A stretch of DNA of 64,000 bases from Metabacillus litoralis (GTDB taxonomy: Bacteria; Bacillota; Bacilli; Bacillales; Bacillaceae), in the NCBI RefSeq assembly GCF_003667825.1, contig NZ_CP033043.1, positions 2,229,501 through 2,293,500 on the forward strand, written 5' to 3'. Every line of letters starts with the position of its first letter. Position 1 is the stretch's first letter. Under the pieces are notes generated by a model. The model saw nothing but the letters and a program-made list of their open reading frames with translations. It was not told the origin of the DNA and searched no databases. Shown in pieces: positions 28,631 through 38,653 of this stretch. The position numbers and the translations under genes were made by a program.

Positions 28631-29941
28631 TTATTTGCGTTCTCTAGCGAAAATCTTAATAGGTGTACCATCAAATTCAAATGCAGCCCTAATACGGTTT
28701 TCTAAGAAGCGTTCGTACGAGAAGTGCATTAATTCTGGGTCATTAACGAAAACAACAAAAGTAGGTGGTTTTACAGCTACTTGTGCTGTATAGAATATTT
28801 TTAATCGCTTGCCTTTATGTGTTGGAGTTGGATTCATTGCAACAGCATCCATTACTACATCATTTAAAACATTTGTCTGAACCCTTCTTGAATGATTCTC
28901 ACTAGCTAGAATGATATGAGGCATTAACGTATGAATTCGCTTTTTAGTTAAAGCTGATAGGAATACAATTGGAGCATAATCTAAGAACTTAAAGTGATCA
29001 CGTATATTAACTTCAAATTCCTTCATTGTTTTCTCATCTTTTTCTACAGCATCCCATTTATTCACAACAATTACTACTGCTTTTCCAGCTTCATGAGCAT
29101 ATCCAGCAATATGCTTGTCCTGCTCAATAATTCCTTCTTCTCCATTTATTACAACTAAGATAACATCTGAGCGATCAATTGCTTTTAATGCTCGAAGGAC
29201 ACTATATTTTTCTGTTGTTTCATATACTTTTCCTTTTTTCCTCATACCTGCAGTATCAATGATAACAAATTCTTGTCCTTCATATTTATAAACTGTATCA
29301 ATCGCATCACGAGTAGTACCTGCGATGTCACTTACGATAACACGGTCTTCTCCTAATATCGCGTTAACGAGGGAGGATTTCCCAACATTTGGTCGGCCAA
29401 TAAGGGAAAATTTTATTGTGGTTTCATCGTAATCGTCAGTTCCCGGACTTTTAAAATGTTTTGCAACCTCATCTAATAAGTCCCCCAAACCTAAACCATG
29501 AGAGCCTGAGATCGGAAATGGCTCTCCAAATCCTAACGAATAAAAATCATAAATATTTGCACGCATTTCAGGATTATCTACCTTGTTAACTGCCAATACA
29601 ACCGGTTTATTGGATCGATATAAAATTTTAGCTACTTCTTCATCAGCAGCCGTAACCCCTTCACGAACATTTGTTAAAAACACAATTACATCAGCTTCAT
29701 CAATAGCTATTTCTGCTTGATGACGGATTTGCGCTAAGAATGGCTCGTCCCCAATATCTATTCCGCCCGTATCAATAATATTAAATTGATAAGTTAACCA
29801 TTCCCCAGAACTATATATTCTGTCCCTAGTAACACCTGGGATATCTTCAACAATAGAAACACGCTCTCCTACAATACGATTAAATATTGTTGACTTACCT
29901 ACATTTGGTCTTCCAACTATTGCTATAACTGGTTTTGCCAT
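28631..29941 (-). CDS. der: Ribosome-associated GTPase Der (EngA)
   Basis: A 436-residue GTPase with two consecutive G domains, each with GRPNVGKS (near residues 10 and 182), DTGG or DTAG, and NKVD or NKWD. A C-terminal KH-like domain binds rRNA ([19 protein letters not shown]). It helps assemble the 50S ribosomal subunit and is essential in B. subtilis. The order before gpsA is conserved. Confidence 0.98.
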   Translation of the reverse strand: MAKPVIAIVGRPNVGKSTIFNRIVGERVSIVEDIPGVTRDRIYSSGEWLTYQFNIIDTGGIDIGDEPFLAQIRHQAEIAIDEADVIVFLTNVREGVTAADEEVAKILYRSNKPVVLAVNKVDNPEMRANIYDFYSLGFGEPFPISGSHGLGLGDLLDEVAKHFKSPGTDDYDETTIKFSLIGRPNVGKSSLVNAILGEDRVIVSDIAGTTRDAIDTVYKYEGQEFVIIDTAGMRKKGKVYETTEKYSVLRALKAIDRSDVILVVINGEEGIIEQDKHIAGYAHEAGKAVVIVVNKWDAVEKDEKTMKEFEVNIRDHFKFLDYAPIVFLSALTKKRIHTLMPHIILASENHSRRVQTNVLNDVVMDAVAMNPTPTHKGKRLKIFYTAQVAVKPPTFVVFVNDPELMHFSYERFLENRIRAAFEFDGTPIKIFARERK

Positions 29942-30277
29942 AAGTTACACCATCCTGACTTATATAAACTCATTTTTTTATCATAAGAGTTACAATTATG
30001 GTAATGTTCATATCAAACCCGTTTCATAATACATCACTTTTCCTGAGAGATCCCTAAAAAAGTAAAAGGAAGTAACGATTATAAAAGGCTAGTAGACATC
30101 TTGTTACAAACGTATACGAAAAATTCCTACAAACGTTTCGGTCCATTTTCTAATACCACCATTCATTTTCCTGATAGTAAGAGAAAAAAATTGGACTTAA
30201 AGTTAAACTCATATATGTATTCATTAGCCTATATGGCTAAATATAAACTACCACAAAATACAAAAATAAAATCTCTT
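29942..30277. other. Intergenic region upstream of der
   Basis: About 335 bases without a supported gene. A TATAAT near 30078-30083 on the minus strand is a possible der promoter, but the -35 is poor. A 17-base inverted repeat at 30224-30240 (TTAGCC/GGCTAA, centre TATAT) could be an operator or chance. A plus-strand frame here looks non-coding. Confidence 0.3.
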
Positions 30278-30309
30278 ATAAAAGAAACCCTTCTGCTTGA
30301 AAAGAAGGG
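30278..30309 (-). terminator. Terminator of yphA-yphB-ypzH
   Basis: 7-bp stem CCCTTCT/AGAAGGG followed by TTTCTTTT, 43 bases after the ypzH stop. Confidence 0.7.
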
Positions 30310-30351
30310 CTTAACTTTTATATATTATCAGACATTACTTCATTTCACAAC

Positions 30352-30540
30352 TTAGTGTTTAACAACTACATACATGTCATCTCCAATACCATGTGCAATT
30401 CCATCTAATATTGCTTCTAAATTTTTCGCGTAAAAGTGCATTTCTTCCTGTGTTTTACAAATAAAAATTGCGGTTCCACCAGCTGCTTTTGTTTTATCAG
30501 TTGTAATAATAGCCAATATGTACTTTTCGAGTGCACTCAA
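30352..30540 (-). CDS. ypzH: YpzH, small partner of the YIEGIA protein
   Basis: A 62-residue soluble protein. It begins with TTG behind GGAGGGG and lies one base after yphB, so it is co-translated. Homologues are annotated as the capping subunit of the YIEGIA (YphB) membrane protein. Conserved features are KTKAAGGTAIFICKT and GIAHGIGDD. A role in the spore envelope is inferred from the neighbouring yphA/yphB genes. Confidence 0.8.
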   Translation of the reverse strand: MSALEKYILAIITTDKTKAAGGTAIFICKTQEEMHFYAKNLEAILDGIAHGIGDDMYVVVKH

Positions 30541-30541
30541 T

Positions 30542-31432
30542 TTATTCCCCTCCTTGACGGTTCGCCTTCGCTTCAGATGGCATTCTTATTGCATTTTCAA
30601 GGGTCGGTGTATCTCCAATCACTTGTATGGCTTTTTCAACATCACGATCTTGCGGTAAAACAAACACTCCAAGGCGTCCGTCATCTAAATCTCTTTTGGC
30701 TAAGGGCACAAGTGCAGGCTCTCCAGAATCACGAACAACTCCTAATGCAGTAGACACATCATGAAGAATTGCTTGTCGTTGCCCCAGGTTCGCAATGGTT
30801 GTTTTTGAGTTGGCATTTTTAGGTGTTAAAACAAACCCCATTCCATATTTAAGGATAGCCTGTTGCTTTTCAGGGATACCTATGTTCATGATATAGATAT
30901 TGTCAACATATAGTCCAGCACCTTCAAAATGAGGTTCTACAAATTTTATGTCTACAAGATCTTTTATTCTACTTCCAGACATGAGTTTACGACAAACAAT
31001 AAAGCAAATAATCCCAACGATAATAGCGACGTAAATATTAAGTACTAAGTAAGCAAAAGTAGTTAAAAGTGAAGTGAATATGACTAGATAATTTCTACTT
31101 TCAAACGCAATGGCAATTCCTTCTATATATGTATTCCCTCTAGGCACAAGCTCATTGTCATCTAGAACAGTTAGTGTATTTCTTTCCATATTCCTTACAT
31201 CTCTAAATTGAGAAGCAGCTAAAGTTAAAAACGTAATCGCTGTAAAATCCTCTTCCATAATAGAAGGTACCGCAACGGTCCCTAGGCCAGCTGCAATAAA
31301 TCCAAGGGCAACATGGATGATTTTCCCATGCAAGTAAGTGGGGTATTGTCTATAATCTGTTCTAAGCATATGAAGCCTTGTTAATACCCCAACAACAACT
31401 CCAAAAAGCACTGGTAACGTATATTCACTCAT
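30542..31432 (-). CDS. yphB: YphB, YIEGIA family membrane protein
   Basis: A 296-residue protein carrying the family-defining YIEGIA motif in RGNTYIEGIAIAFESRNY (about residues 99-116). Several hydrophobic helices fill the first half; the second half is soluble and may form a multimer with YpzH. The family is confined to spore-forming Firmicutes, so a sporulation role is likely; the molecular function is unknown. Tightly packed with yphA and ypzH (one-base gaps). Confidence 0.85.
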   Translation of the reverse strand: MSEYTLPVLFGVVVGVLTRLHMLRTDYRQYPTYLHGKIIHVALGFIAAGLGTVAVPSIMEEDFTAITFLTLAASQFRDVRNMERNTLTVLDDNELVPRGNTYIEGIAIAFESRNYLVIFTSLLTTFAYLVLNIYVAIIVGIICFIVCRKLMSGSRIKDLVDIKFVEPHFEGAGLYVDNIYIMNIGIPEKQQAILKYGMGFVLTPKNANSKTTIANLGQRQAILHDVSTALGVVRDSGEPALVPLAKRDLDDGRLGVFVLPQDRDVEKAIQVIGDTPTLENAIRMPSEAKANRQGGE

Positions 31433-31433
31433 A

Positions 31434-32039
31434 TTATCCTTGCTTCTCCTTTGTTTGTTTTTGAAATCTGTGTAGTGATTGTTCTACTAATAATGTAAAC
31501 TGTTGCAAAATTGTCCATAAGTAAATCATTGCACAACCAATTACAATCATATCTAAAAAGGCAGCAGTACCAAATGTTACCTGATCATGGAATTTACTCA
31601 TAATCAACCAATATAAAAACTCCCCTTGAGAAACTGAAATCAAATAAAATGTAAATCGTTGGGAAGAATTCTTGCCCAAGTAAATAGCAAGAAAGCTGAC
31701 AATCAAACTTACAATTAGGCGGTAATCAAATACAAACCAAACAGGATCATAAATGTGAAATAACATGATACCTGCGTAAGCAAATGTTAATGTTAAATTG
31801 GTCAAATAAAAAGTAACTAGTTTTCGTTTATTTTTCACGGCTAAATAATATCCTAATAACAAAAACATGATTAATGAACAATTTATATAAAAAGTAGAAA
31901 CAACTAGAAAAACCTTGCTTATTAATATTGTAACTAATAGGAAAAACGCTAATTTCAATCGACTTTTGTTTTTTTTCATTATGAAAGTGACCACGACCCA
32001 CCCTAACCACATAAACCAGTAAAAAATGATTCCTTCCAT
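31434..32039 (-). CDS. yphA: YphA/SeaA family membrane protein
   Basis: A 201-residue protein with about six transmembrane helices and a basic C-terminal tail (LHRFQKQTKEKQG). It heads yphA-yphB-ypzH behind a GGAGGAG site. In B. subtilis the gene (seaA) is linked to spore envelope assembly. I saw no convincing sigma-E promoter upstream. Confidence 0.8.
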   Translation of the reverse strand: MEGIIFYWFMWLGWVVVTFIMKKNKSRLKLAFFLLVTILISKVFLVVSTFYINCSLIMFLLLGYYLAVKNKRKLVTFYLTNLTLTFAYAGIMLFHIYDPVWFVFDYRLIVSLIVSFLAIYLGKNSSQRFTFYLISVSQGEFLYWLIMSKFHDQVTFGTAAFLDMIVIGCAMIYLWTILQQFTLLVEQSLHRFQKQTKEKQG

Positions 32040-32173
32040 CTCACTCCTCCTACTATTCCCATTATGGCTATTTCCAATTAGCTTTAATCGAAAATTAGTA
32101 AAAAATAGTAGTCATGATTAACATGGAAAAGACAAAAGTTAAGGTATACCTTAATATAGGGAGGTTATGTAAA

Positions 32174-32305
32174 ATGGGAAAAGATCGACAAGAAAAGAAA
32201 TTAAGAAAAAGTCAACGTGTTGAGTCAGATCGTGATCAATCTTTAACTTATCCTGGTGCAACAAGAGTAGAGGGGCCAGAAGCTGCAAGAGAAAGAAACA
32301 GATAA
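32174..32305 (+). CDS. ypzI: YpzI family small protein
   Basis: A 43-residue, very polar protein (MGKDRQEKKLRKSQRVESD...), the typical length of the YpzI family. The frame is open from 32114, but the ATG at 32174 has GGGAGG nine bases upstream. It is one of three plus-strand genes here, convergent with fni and sharing its terminator. Function unknown; small charged proteins of this kind are often made in the spore, but that is inference. Confidence 0.8.
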   Translation: MGKDRQEKKLRKSQRVESDRDQSLTYPGATRVEGPEAARERNR

Positions 32306-32330
32306 TTTTATACTTTTGGATAGTAAAATA

Positions 32331-32358
32331 AAAAGCTGGTCAATACTTGACCAGCTTT

Positions 32359-32360
<2 letters not shown>
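32331..32360. terminator. Bidirectional terminator between ypzI and fni
   Basis: 13-bp stem AAAAGCTGGTCAA/TTGACCAGCTTTT with a 3-base loop; A and T runs at the ends serve both directions. The fni stop codon lies in its edge. Confidence 0.9.
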
Positions 32361-33423
<1,063 letters not shown>

Positions 33424-34575
33424 TTATTTTAATTTTTTTAATTGATCTCCAATCATCTCACCTAATTGAAAACCTGTAGAAGATTCTTCCTGTGCTGCTT
33501 GATAATTTGTTAAATCTTCATTTGATGCTTTTGACGTTTCTTCTAACTCACGAATACTTAGAGAAATACGTTTTTCTGATTCATTTATGTCTAGTACTTT
33601 TACTTTCACTTCTTGATTTTCTTCAAGAACTTCTTGTGGAGTACCAATATGTTTGTTTGAAATTTGTGAAATATGAACAAGTCCCTCTACGCCAGGATGA
33701 ATTTCAACAAATGCACCAAACGATACTAAACGTTTAACTACACCATCTAGAACATCACCAGGTTTTACATTATTAGTAACGTCAGCCCAAGGTCCAGGTA
33801 GAGTTTCTTTAATTGATAATGAAATTCTTTCATTATCACGATCTATTCCAAGTACTTTAACGGTTACTTTTTGTCCTTCTTCCACTACATCTGATGGTTT
33901 ATCAATATGACTATGTGATAATTGTGAGATATGAACTAATCCATCAATTCCTCCAATATCAACAAATGCACCAAAATCTGTTAAGCGTTGAACAGTTCCT
34001 TCAATTGTGGAACCTACATTTATAGAATCAAGTATTTCTGATTTCTTTTCATTTTGCTCTTTTTCAATTACTGCACGATGCGAGAGAATAACACGATTTT
34101 TTTCGCGGTCTAATTCAACAACAATTAGAGAAAGAGTTTTCCCCATATAATCAGAGAAATCCTCAACAAAATGAGCTTCAACTAAAGAAGCAGGAATAAA
34201 TCCTCTTACACCTAAATCAACAACAAGTCCGCCTTTTACAACATCTTTAACTTCTGCATCAAAAACTTCTTTAGATTCAAATTTTTGTTCTAATGCATCC
34301 CATGCTTTTTCAGCATCAACGGCTCTTTTAGAAAGCACTAAAGCTTCTTCTTCCACCTTTAAAACTTTTAATTCTAGTTCATCATTTTCATTTATAACAT
34401 CAGAAGCCTTTTCCACATGAAGACTAGAAAGTTCGCTGATTGGAATGATACCGGAATGCTTACAATTTTCTATTTCGACAATCACCTGTTTTTCTTCAAC
34501 CTTTGTTACGATTCCTTTTACAACATCACCAACTTCAGGTGTTTCCACTTGAACACTGTTTAATTCTTCTACCAT
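33424..34575 (-). CDS. ypfD: S1-domain RNA-binding protein (RpsA homologue YpfD)
   Basis: A 383-residue protein with four S1 domains, as in Bacillus YpfD; E. coli S1 has six. Repeats begin near GDVVKGIVTKVEEK, FDAEVKDVVKGGLV, GSTIEGTVQRLTDFGAFVDI and GDVLDGVVKRLVSFGAFVEI. The frame is open to 34635, but the ATG at 34575 has AAGGAGG upstream and the family start. In Bacillus it is non-essential and not a standard 30S component; its RNA targets are uncertain. Confidence 0.93.
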   Translation of the reverse strand: MVEELNSVQVETPEVGDVVKGIVTKVEEKQVIVEIENCKHSGIIPISELSSLHVEKASDVINENDELELKVLKVEEEALVLSKRAVDAEKAWDALEQKFESKEVFDAEVKDVVKGGLVVDLGVRGFIPASLVEAHFVEDFSDYMGKTLSLIVVELDREKNRVILSHRAVIEKEQNEKKSEILDSINVGSTIEGTVQRLTDFGAFVDIGGIDGLVHISQLSHSHIDKPSDVVEEGQKVTVKVLGIDRDNERISLSIKETLPGPWADVTNNVKPGDVLDGVVKRLVSFGAFVEIHPGVEGLVHISQISNKHIGTPQEVLEENQEVKVKVLDINESEKRISLSIRELEETSKASNEDLTNYQAAQEESSTGFQLGEMIGDQLKKLK

Positions 34576-34742
34576 CTCAATTACCTCCTTGTCAAAACCT
34601 GTGCGACTTTTGATAAAATATATGTATGCTTTCATTTTATTAAAGAATCATAAATACCCCAAAAAATAAAATGAAAAATACGTCCTTCTTAAACTTCTAA
34701 TAAATGCTACTTTTTGTCAAGTAAGAAGTATTAAGATTTACA

Positions 34743-35318
34743 TTATTTTTGAATAAGTTTCCCTATTTCTTCCATAATAATAGATGTCATTTCTTCTGTA
34801 CTAATTTTTTTCTCACGATATTCTTCCATATTTATTGGCTTTCCGTATACAACTCTTAGCGTTGAAAAAGCTTTATATGGTCCTATTATAGCACAAGGTA
34901 CAACTGCGGCAGTAGAACGAAGTGCAAAGAAACCAGCACCTGACATTCCCTTACCAAGTTTTCCATCTTTACTTCTTGTTCCCTCTGGAAATAATCCTAA
35001 GACATTCCCTTCTTTAAGAACCTTTAATCCAGCTCTTAACGCTTCGCGGTCGCCTCCACCACGCTTAACAGGGAATGTACCAAAATTGTTCAGTAATTGT
35101 TTCAATACCGGCACTTGAAAAAGTTCAGCTTTAGCCATAAACAATACTTTTCTAGGAGCTGTAACTCCAACAACCGGCGGATCTATATTACTAATATGAT
35201 TGGTACATAATAAAACACCACCCTCTTTAGGGAAATGCTCTAGTCCTTCTACTTTAATACGAAATGTTGGTTTTAAAAAACCAGCAACAACTGACCGGGC
35301 AAATGGATATAATGACAC
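34743..35318 (-). CDS. plsC: 1-acyl-sn-glycerol-3-phosphate acyltransferase family protein
   Basis: A 191-residue acyltransferase. The catalytic motif NHxxxD is TNHISNID and the substrate motif is FPEGTRSKDGKLGK. It probably converts lysophosphatidic acid to phosphatidic acid at the membrane. It starts with GTG, 4 bases after cmk, behind AAAGG. The cmk-plsC-ypfD order is common in Bacillales although B. subtilis lacks plsC at this place, so plsC is a family name here. Confidence 0.88.
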   Translation of the reverse strand: MSLYPFARSVVAGFLKPTFRIKVEGLEHFPKEGGVLLCTNHISNIDPPVVGVTAPRKVLFMAKAELFQVPVLKQLLNNFGTFPVKRGGGDREALRAGLKVLKEGNVLGLFPEGTRSKDGKLGKGMSGAGFFALRSTAAVVPCAIIGPYKAFSTLRVVYGKPINMEEYREKKISTEEMTSIIMEEIGKLIQK

Positions 35319-35322
35319 GTTA

Positions 35323-35997
35323 TCAAAGCCTTTCTTCTAAATAATCTTCTATTTTTCTAACAACATCTTGGATAGATAAAGCTGTTGTGTCAATTTCAAT
35401 CGCATCTTCTGCCTTCTTCAGGGGAGCAACCTCTCTTTCTGAATCAAGCTTATCACGATTTGCAATTTCTTGCTTCAGTTGTTCATAGTTAGAAGAAAAT
35501 CCTTTTTTCATATTTTCCTCATGACGCCTTTTAGCTCTCTCTTCAACAGATGCTCTTAAAAATATTTTTAATTCTGCATTAGGTAATACATGTGTACCTA
35601 TATCTCGACCGTCCATAACAACTCCGCCTTCAATTGCTAATTGACGTTGACGCTTTAACATTTCCTCTCTTACTAATGGATGCATAGCTACAAAGGAAAC
35701 ATTATTCGTTACTTCATTTGTTCGAATCACATCTGATACATTCTCTCCATTAATCATGACAAGTTGTCCGTCTTTTGATGGATGTAATTCTATTTTAATT
35801 TTAGATAAGATATCTGCTACTGATTTTTCATCTTTTAAATCAATCCCATCTTGTAGCGCTTTATATGTTAAAGCCCTGTACATGGCACCAGTATCTATGT
35901 ATATATATGAGTAATCTTCTGCAATTATTTTAGCAACTGTACTTTTTCCAGCAGCCGCTGGCCCATCAATTGCAACGGATAATTTTTTTTGCTTCAT
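35323..35997 (-). CDS. cmk: Cytidylate kinase
   Basis: A 224-residue kinase phosphorylating CMP and dCMP. The P-loop is [10 protein letters not shown], followed by [25 protein letters not shown] and [19 protein letters not shown] four codons upstream is in frame but lies in the GGAGG site of the chosen ATG. Confidence 0.97.
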   Translation of the reverse strand: MKQKKLSVAIDGPAAAGKSTVAKIIAEDYSYIYIDTGAMYRALTYKALQDGIDLKDEKSVADILSKIKIELHPSKDGQLVMINGENVSDVIRTNEVTNNVSFVAMHPLVREEMLKRQRQLAIEGGVVMDGRDIGTHVLPNAELKIFLRASVEERAKRRHEENMKKGFSSNYEQLKQEIANRDKLDSEREVAPLKKAEDAIEIDTTALSIQDVVRKIEDYLEERL

Positions 35998-36187
35998 TAT
36001 TTCCTCCAAATAGGTTTTTAGTCTAGTAGTCTTTTACGCCTTGGCTGGTGTGAAAGAACTTATTTGGTATGAGAACTTAGAGAATTGAATCTGTAAACTA
36101 GGGTAAGTAGTTTTACACAAGTTTTTTGCTAAGACAAAATTAAAAAACAAATAAATGAAGCAGGCTTAAAAAGACACCTGCATCATG

Positions 36188-36364
36188 TTATTGACTAAAC
36201 GTTTCTAGCCATTCAGTAATTGTTATTTTGTTAACACCTTCATATTGGACAACACGTGATAAGTATGGTTGAACAGTGGTATTTTGTATGAGTACCTGTG
36301 CACATACTAGGGCAATGAATTGAATAACAATTAGTTTAATCAAAATTCGCTCAAATCGTTTCAT
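36188..36364 (-). CDS. ypfB: Small protein YpfB (DUF5359)
   Basis: A 58-residue protein: MKRFERILIKLIVIQFIALV at the start, then a hydrophobic helix to about residue 25 and a polar tail ending ITITEWLETFSQ. GGAG lies 12 bases before the ATG. Its position between cmk and motI matches ypfB of B. subtilis. Probably a single-span membrane protein; function unknown. Confidence 0.75.
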   Translation of the reverse strand: MKRFERILIKLIVIQFIALVCAQVLIQNTTVQPYLSRVVQYEGVNKITITEWLETFSQ

Positions 36365-36415
36365 TCCCGCTCAACTCCGGTATTTTTTTACTAGTATGCT
36401 TAAAAATACCAAAAA

Positions 36416-37075
36416 TTATTCGATTGTTAACCCTTTTCTACGAATGAGTATTTGTTGATTAAAGCAAAAACGAATTAAAACCTGCCTAGTATCTTCATCG
36501 ATATTTTGAAACTCTATAGGTGCCTTAACAAATAGATCATGATCTGCAGGAATAAACCGAATGATCTTACCTTTTACTTTAATGTATTCAATTCCTTCAT
36601 TTTGAAATGGTAGGGAGAACCAAATAACAATTTCCTGTTTTTCTTTTAATTTGATAGATTTCGGAAGAAGTAATGCTGTTCCTCCTGCACTAATGTCAGC
36701 TGTAACCGCAGTAAACGGTTGAAACTCATTATGCAGAGAATGAATGGCTACATCTAGATTTGCATCAATACGTACAAATTGTCTTCTTTGAATTCTAATT
36801 AATTGGTCATCACCAGGATACGTAAGTGAAATCATCGGAATATTTTCTTTTATTCGCCCTGTAACCTCTGTTTGAAAACGAAAAACACTTTCATTCGAAA
36901 CAAACGAAGCAACAAGTTGTGTTCCTAACATTAAGAAGGCTGAACGGCCTGTCTCTTGGTTTATAGGGTAATCAATATATAGTTTATTGCCCTTTTTTTC
37001 TACTAGTTTACACTTTAGTCTCTCTAATTTTGCGCCCTTCGTTTCTAGCGAAATGACATCCCCAATTTTTATCAC
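36416..37075 (-). CDS. motI: Cyclic-di-GMP-binding PilZ protein MotI (YcgR-like)
   Basis: A 219-residue protein (YpfA/DgrA in B. subtilis) with an N-terminal YcgR domain and a C-terminal PilZ domain. The c-di-GMP motif RxxxR is RRQFVR and the second motif, DxSxxG, is DISAGG, both intact. With c-di-GMP bound, MotI acts on the flagellar stator MotA to stop motility. The frame is open to a TTG at 37135, but the GTG at 37075 gives the family length and start; its ribosome binding site is weak (GAGTG). Confidence 0.88.
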   Translation of the reverse strand: MIKIGDVISLETKGAKLERLKCKLVEKKGNKLYIDYPINQETGRSAFLMLGTQLVASFVSNESVFRFQTEVTGRIKENIPMISLTYPGDDQLIRIQRRQFVRIDANLDVAIHSLHNEFQPFTAVTADISAGGTALLLPKSIKLKEKQEIVIWFSLPFQNEGIEYIKVKGKIIRFIPADHDLFVKAPIEFQNIDEDTRQVLIRFCFNQQILIRRKGLTIE

Positions 37076-37241
37076 AATATCACTCTTTCTTATTGCTCTC
37101 TTTCTTATTAAAGCATGGACATATCCGTTGTGCAAGAGTGCAAATATTTATTCAACATCTTATAGTAGTGATCAAACTAACTTATAAAATTCCTACAAGG
37201 GTTTTGATATTTGTTTTAAACAAAAAATAATCGTTTTTAAC

Positions 37242-37283
37242 ACAGAAAAGGATACCCAAGTCAAAGTAACAAAGGGTATCCTT
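37242..37283 (-). terminator. Terminator of sleB-ypeB
   Basis: 10-bp stem AAGGATACCC/GGGTATCCTT followed by a short T-rich tail, 14 bases after the ypeB stop. Confidence 0.75.
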
Positions 37284-37297
37284 GCTCTTATTAAAAA

Positions 37298-38638
37298 TTA
37301 AACATCCTGGAAAATTGGTTCTGGATTTTTTAATATCTCTACCTTTTCTTCCGTTCCATCTTCTGCATTAATAAAAATCCTGTAAGTATCGTTTTCGATC
37401 GTTCCTAAAAATTCGTAGCAAAGTACTTCCTCTTTAAACTCGTTTATTATAAGAGCCAAACGGTCTTCTTGTACTTCCAGACTTGGATTCAACATTTTAG
37501 CTGCTTCTTCTTTAGAAATCTTCGGCTTAGGTATATCTCGTTTTTTATGAGCTGCTAAATAATCTCTTGCCGAGAAGCCAATCACTTGACCATCGTCCAA
37601 CGCTACCTTCATGCGAAGAGCATCTGGATATATTCTGACCCCATTCTCAATAGAAACAAATGAAAATACACCAACATTATCATATTGAGCACTTTCGAAA
37701 AGATCTAAATCTTCAAACCCGTGTTCATTTAAAAACTTCCTAGCATTTTCTGTAGCTTGGTTCAAGCTAATTTTCTTCTCCGCAACCTCTCTATTCTGCA
37801 CTAAGAATATTGGGTATCCGCCTTTTTTCGTAATGTCCATATTTATGTCTACTTTTTGTTCTTTATCATCCATGGAAACACTGAAAAATTCATAATCTGC
37901 ACCGTCACCGTTTTCAGTTACTTTTATGTCAGTAACTTTATTCTCTACGAACTTCTTTGCTATTTTCTCAGCTTCTTCTGCATTTATTTCTTTTCCTTCT
38001 AAGTTATCAAAACCTAAGTTTTTCTTCATAGAAGTAAGTGATGCACCGAATTGAGATTCAGAGTAACTTTTAACGTTTTCTTCGACAGTCTTTAATCCAT
38101 CGACAATTGTATTATCCATTTGCTTTTGTCCGGAGGCTAAAGCAAGCTCAACATCCATCCACCTTAAGTTATTCTCTAAAACAAGACTTTGAACTTTACG
38201 TAACTCCTTTTGAACATCAGCAGCTTCTGAATACATTGATTTTAGTGTTTTATATTCTTTTTCGGTAAGTGGATCTTTTTCTAAATCACGAACAGCAGCT
38301 TTGTAGCTAAAATCGCTAATTCCAGCTAAAAACTCCTCTGTCTTATTGAAAGGTAATAAAGCTAATGGTAACTGACCTACGTCTGATTGTGCTTCAGAGG
38401 TAATTCTCCAAACGTCTGCTAAAGCTGGAGATAACGACTCCCTTGAGTTCATAGCTAGTGTTGCACCGATTCTATCATGTAGCTGATCAACACGATAGGT
38501 TAAATCATGAAATGCGCGTTGATAACTATTTTCTGCTTGAATCAGCACTGCACTTTTTTCTTGATGTTCTTTGTACCCCCAGTAAGAAGTACCAATCACA
38601 GCGATTGATAAAATTCCAATCAAAATACCACGTATCAT
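37298..38638 (-). CDS. ypeB: Germination protein YpeB
   Basis: A 446-residue spore protein with an N-terminal membrane anchor (residues 2-19), a helical N-domain, and repeated PepSY-like domains in the C-terminal half (for example around EAEKIAKKFVENKV and QATENARKFLNEHGF). YpeB is needed for stable incorporation of SleB into the spore and is cleaved during germination. It follows sleB by 15 bases. Confidence 0.95.
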   Translation of the reverse strand: MIRGILIGILSIAVIGTSYWGYKEHQEKSAVLIQAENSYQRAFHDLTYRVDQLHDRIGATLAMNSRESLSPALADVWRITSEAQSDVGQLPLALLPFNKTEEFLAGISDFSYKAAVRDLEKDPLTEKEYKTLKSMYSEAADVQKELRKVQSLVLENNLRWMDVELALASGQKQMDNTIVDGLKTVEENVKSYSESQFGASLTSMKKNLGFDNLEGKEINAEEAEKIAKKFVENKVTDIKVTENGDGADYEFFSVSMDDKEQKVDINMDITKKGGYPIFLVQNREVAEKKISLNQATENARKFLNEHGFEDLDLFESAQYDNVGVFSFVSIENGVRIYPDALRMKVALDDGQVIGFSARDYLAAHKKRDIPKPKISKEEAAKMLNPSLEVQEDRLALIINEFKEEVLCYEFLGTIENDTYRIFINAEDGTEEKVEILKNPEPIFQDV

Positions 38639-38653
38639 TGATCATCACCCCTT

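Noticed and set aside
30101..30355. Plus-strand frame of 84 codons between der and ypzH
   Set aside because: No ribosome binding site, low-complexity composition, and it runs across the terminator hairpin of the ypzH transcript.
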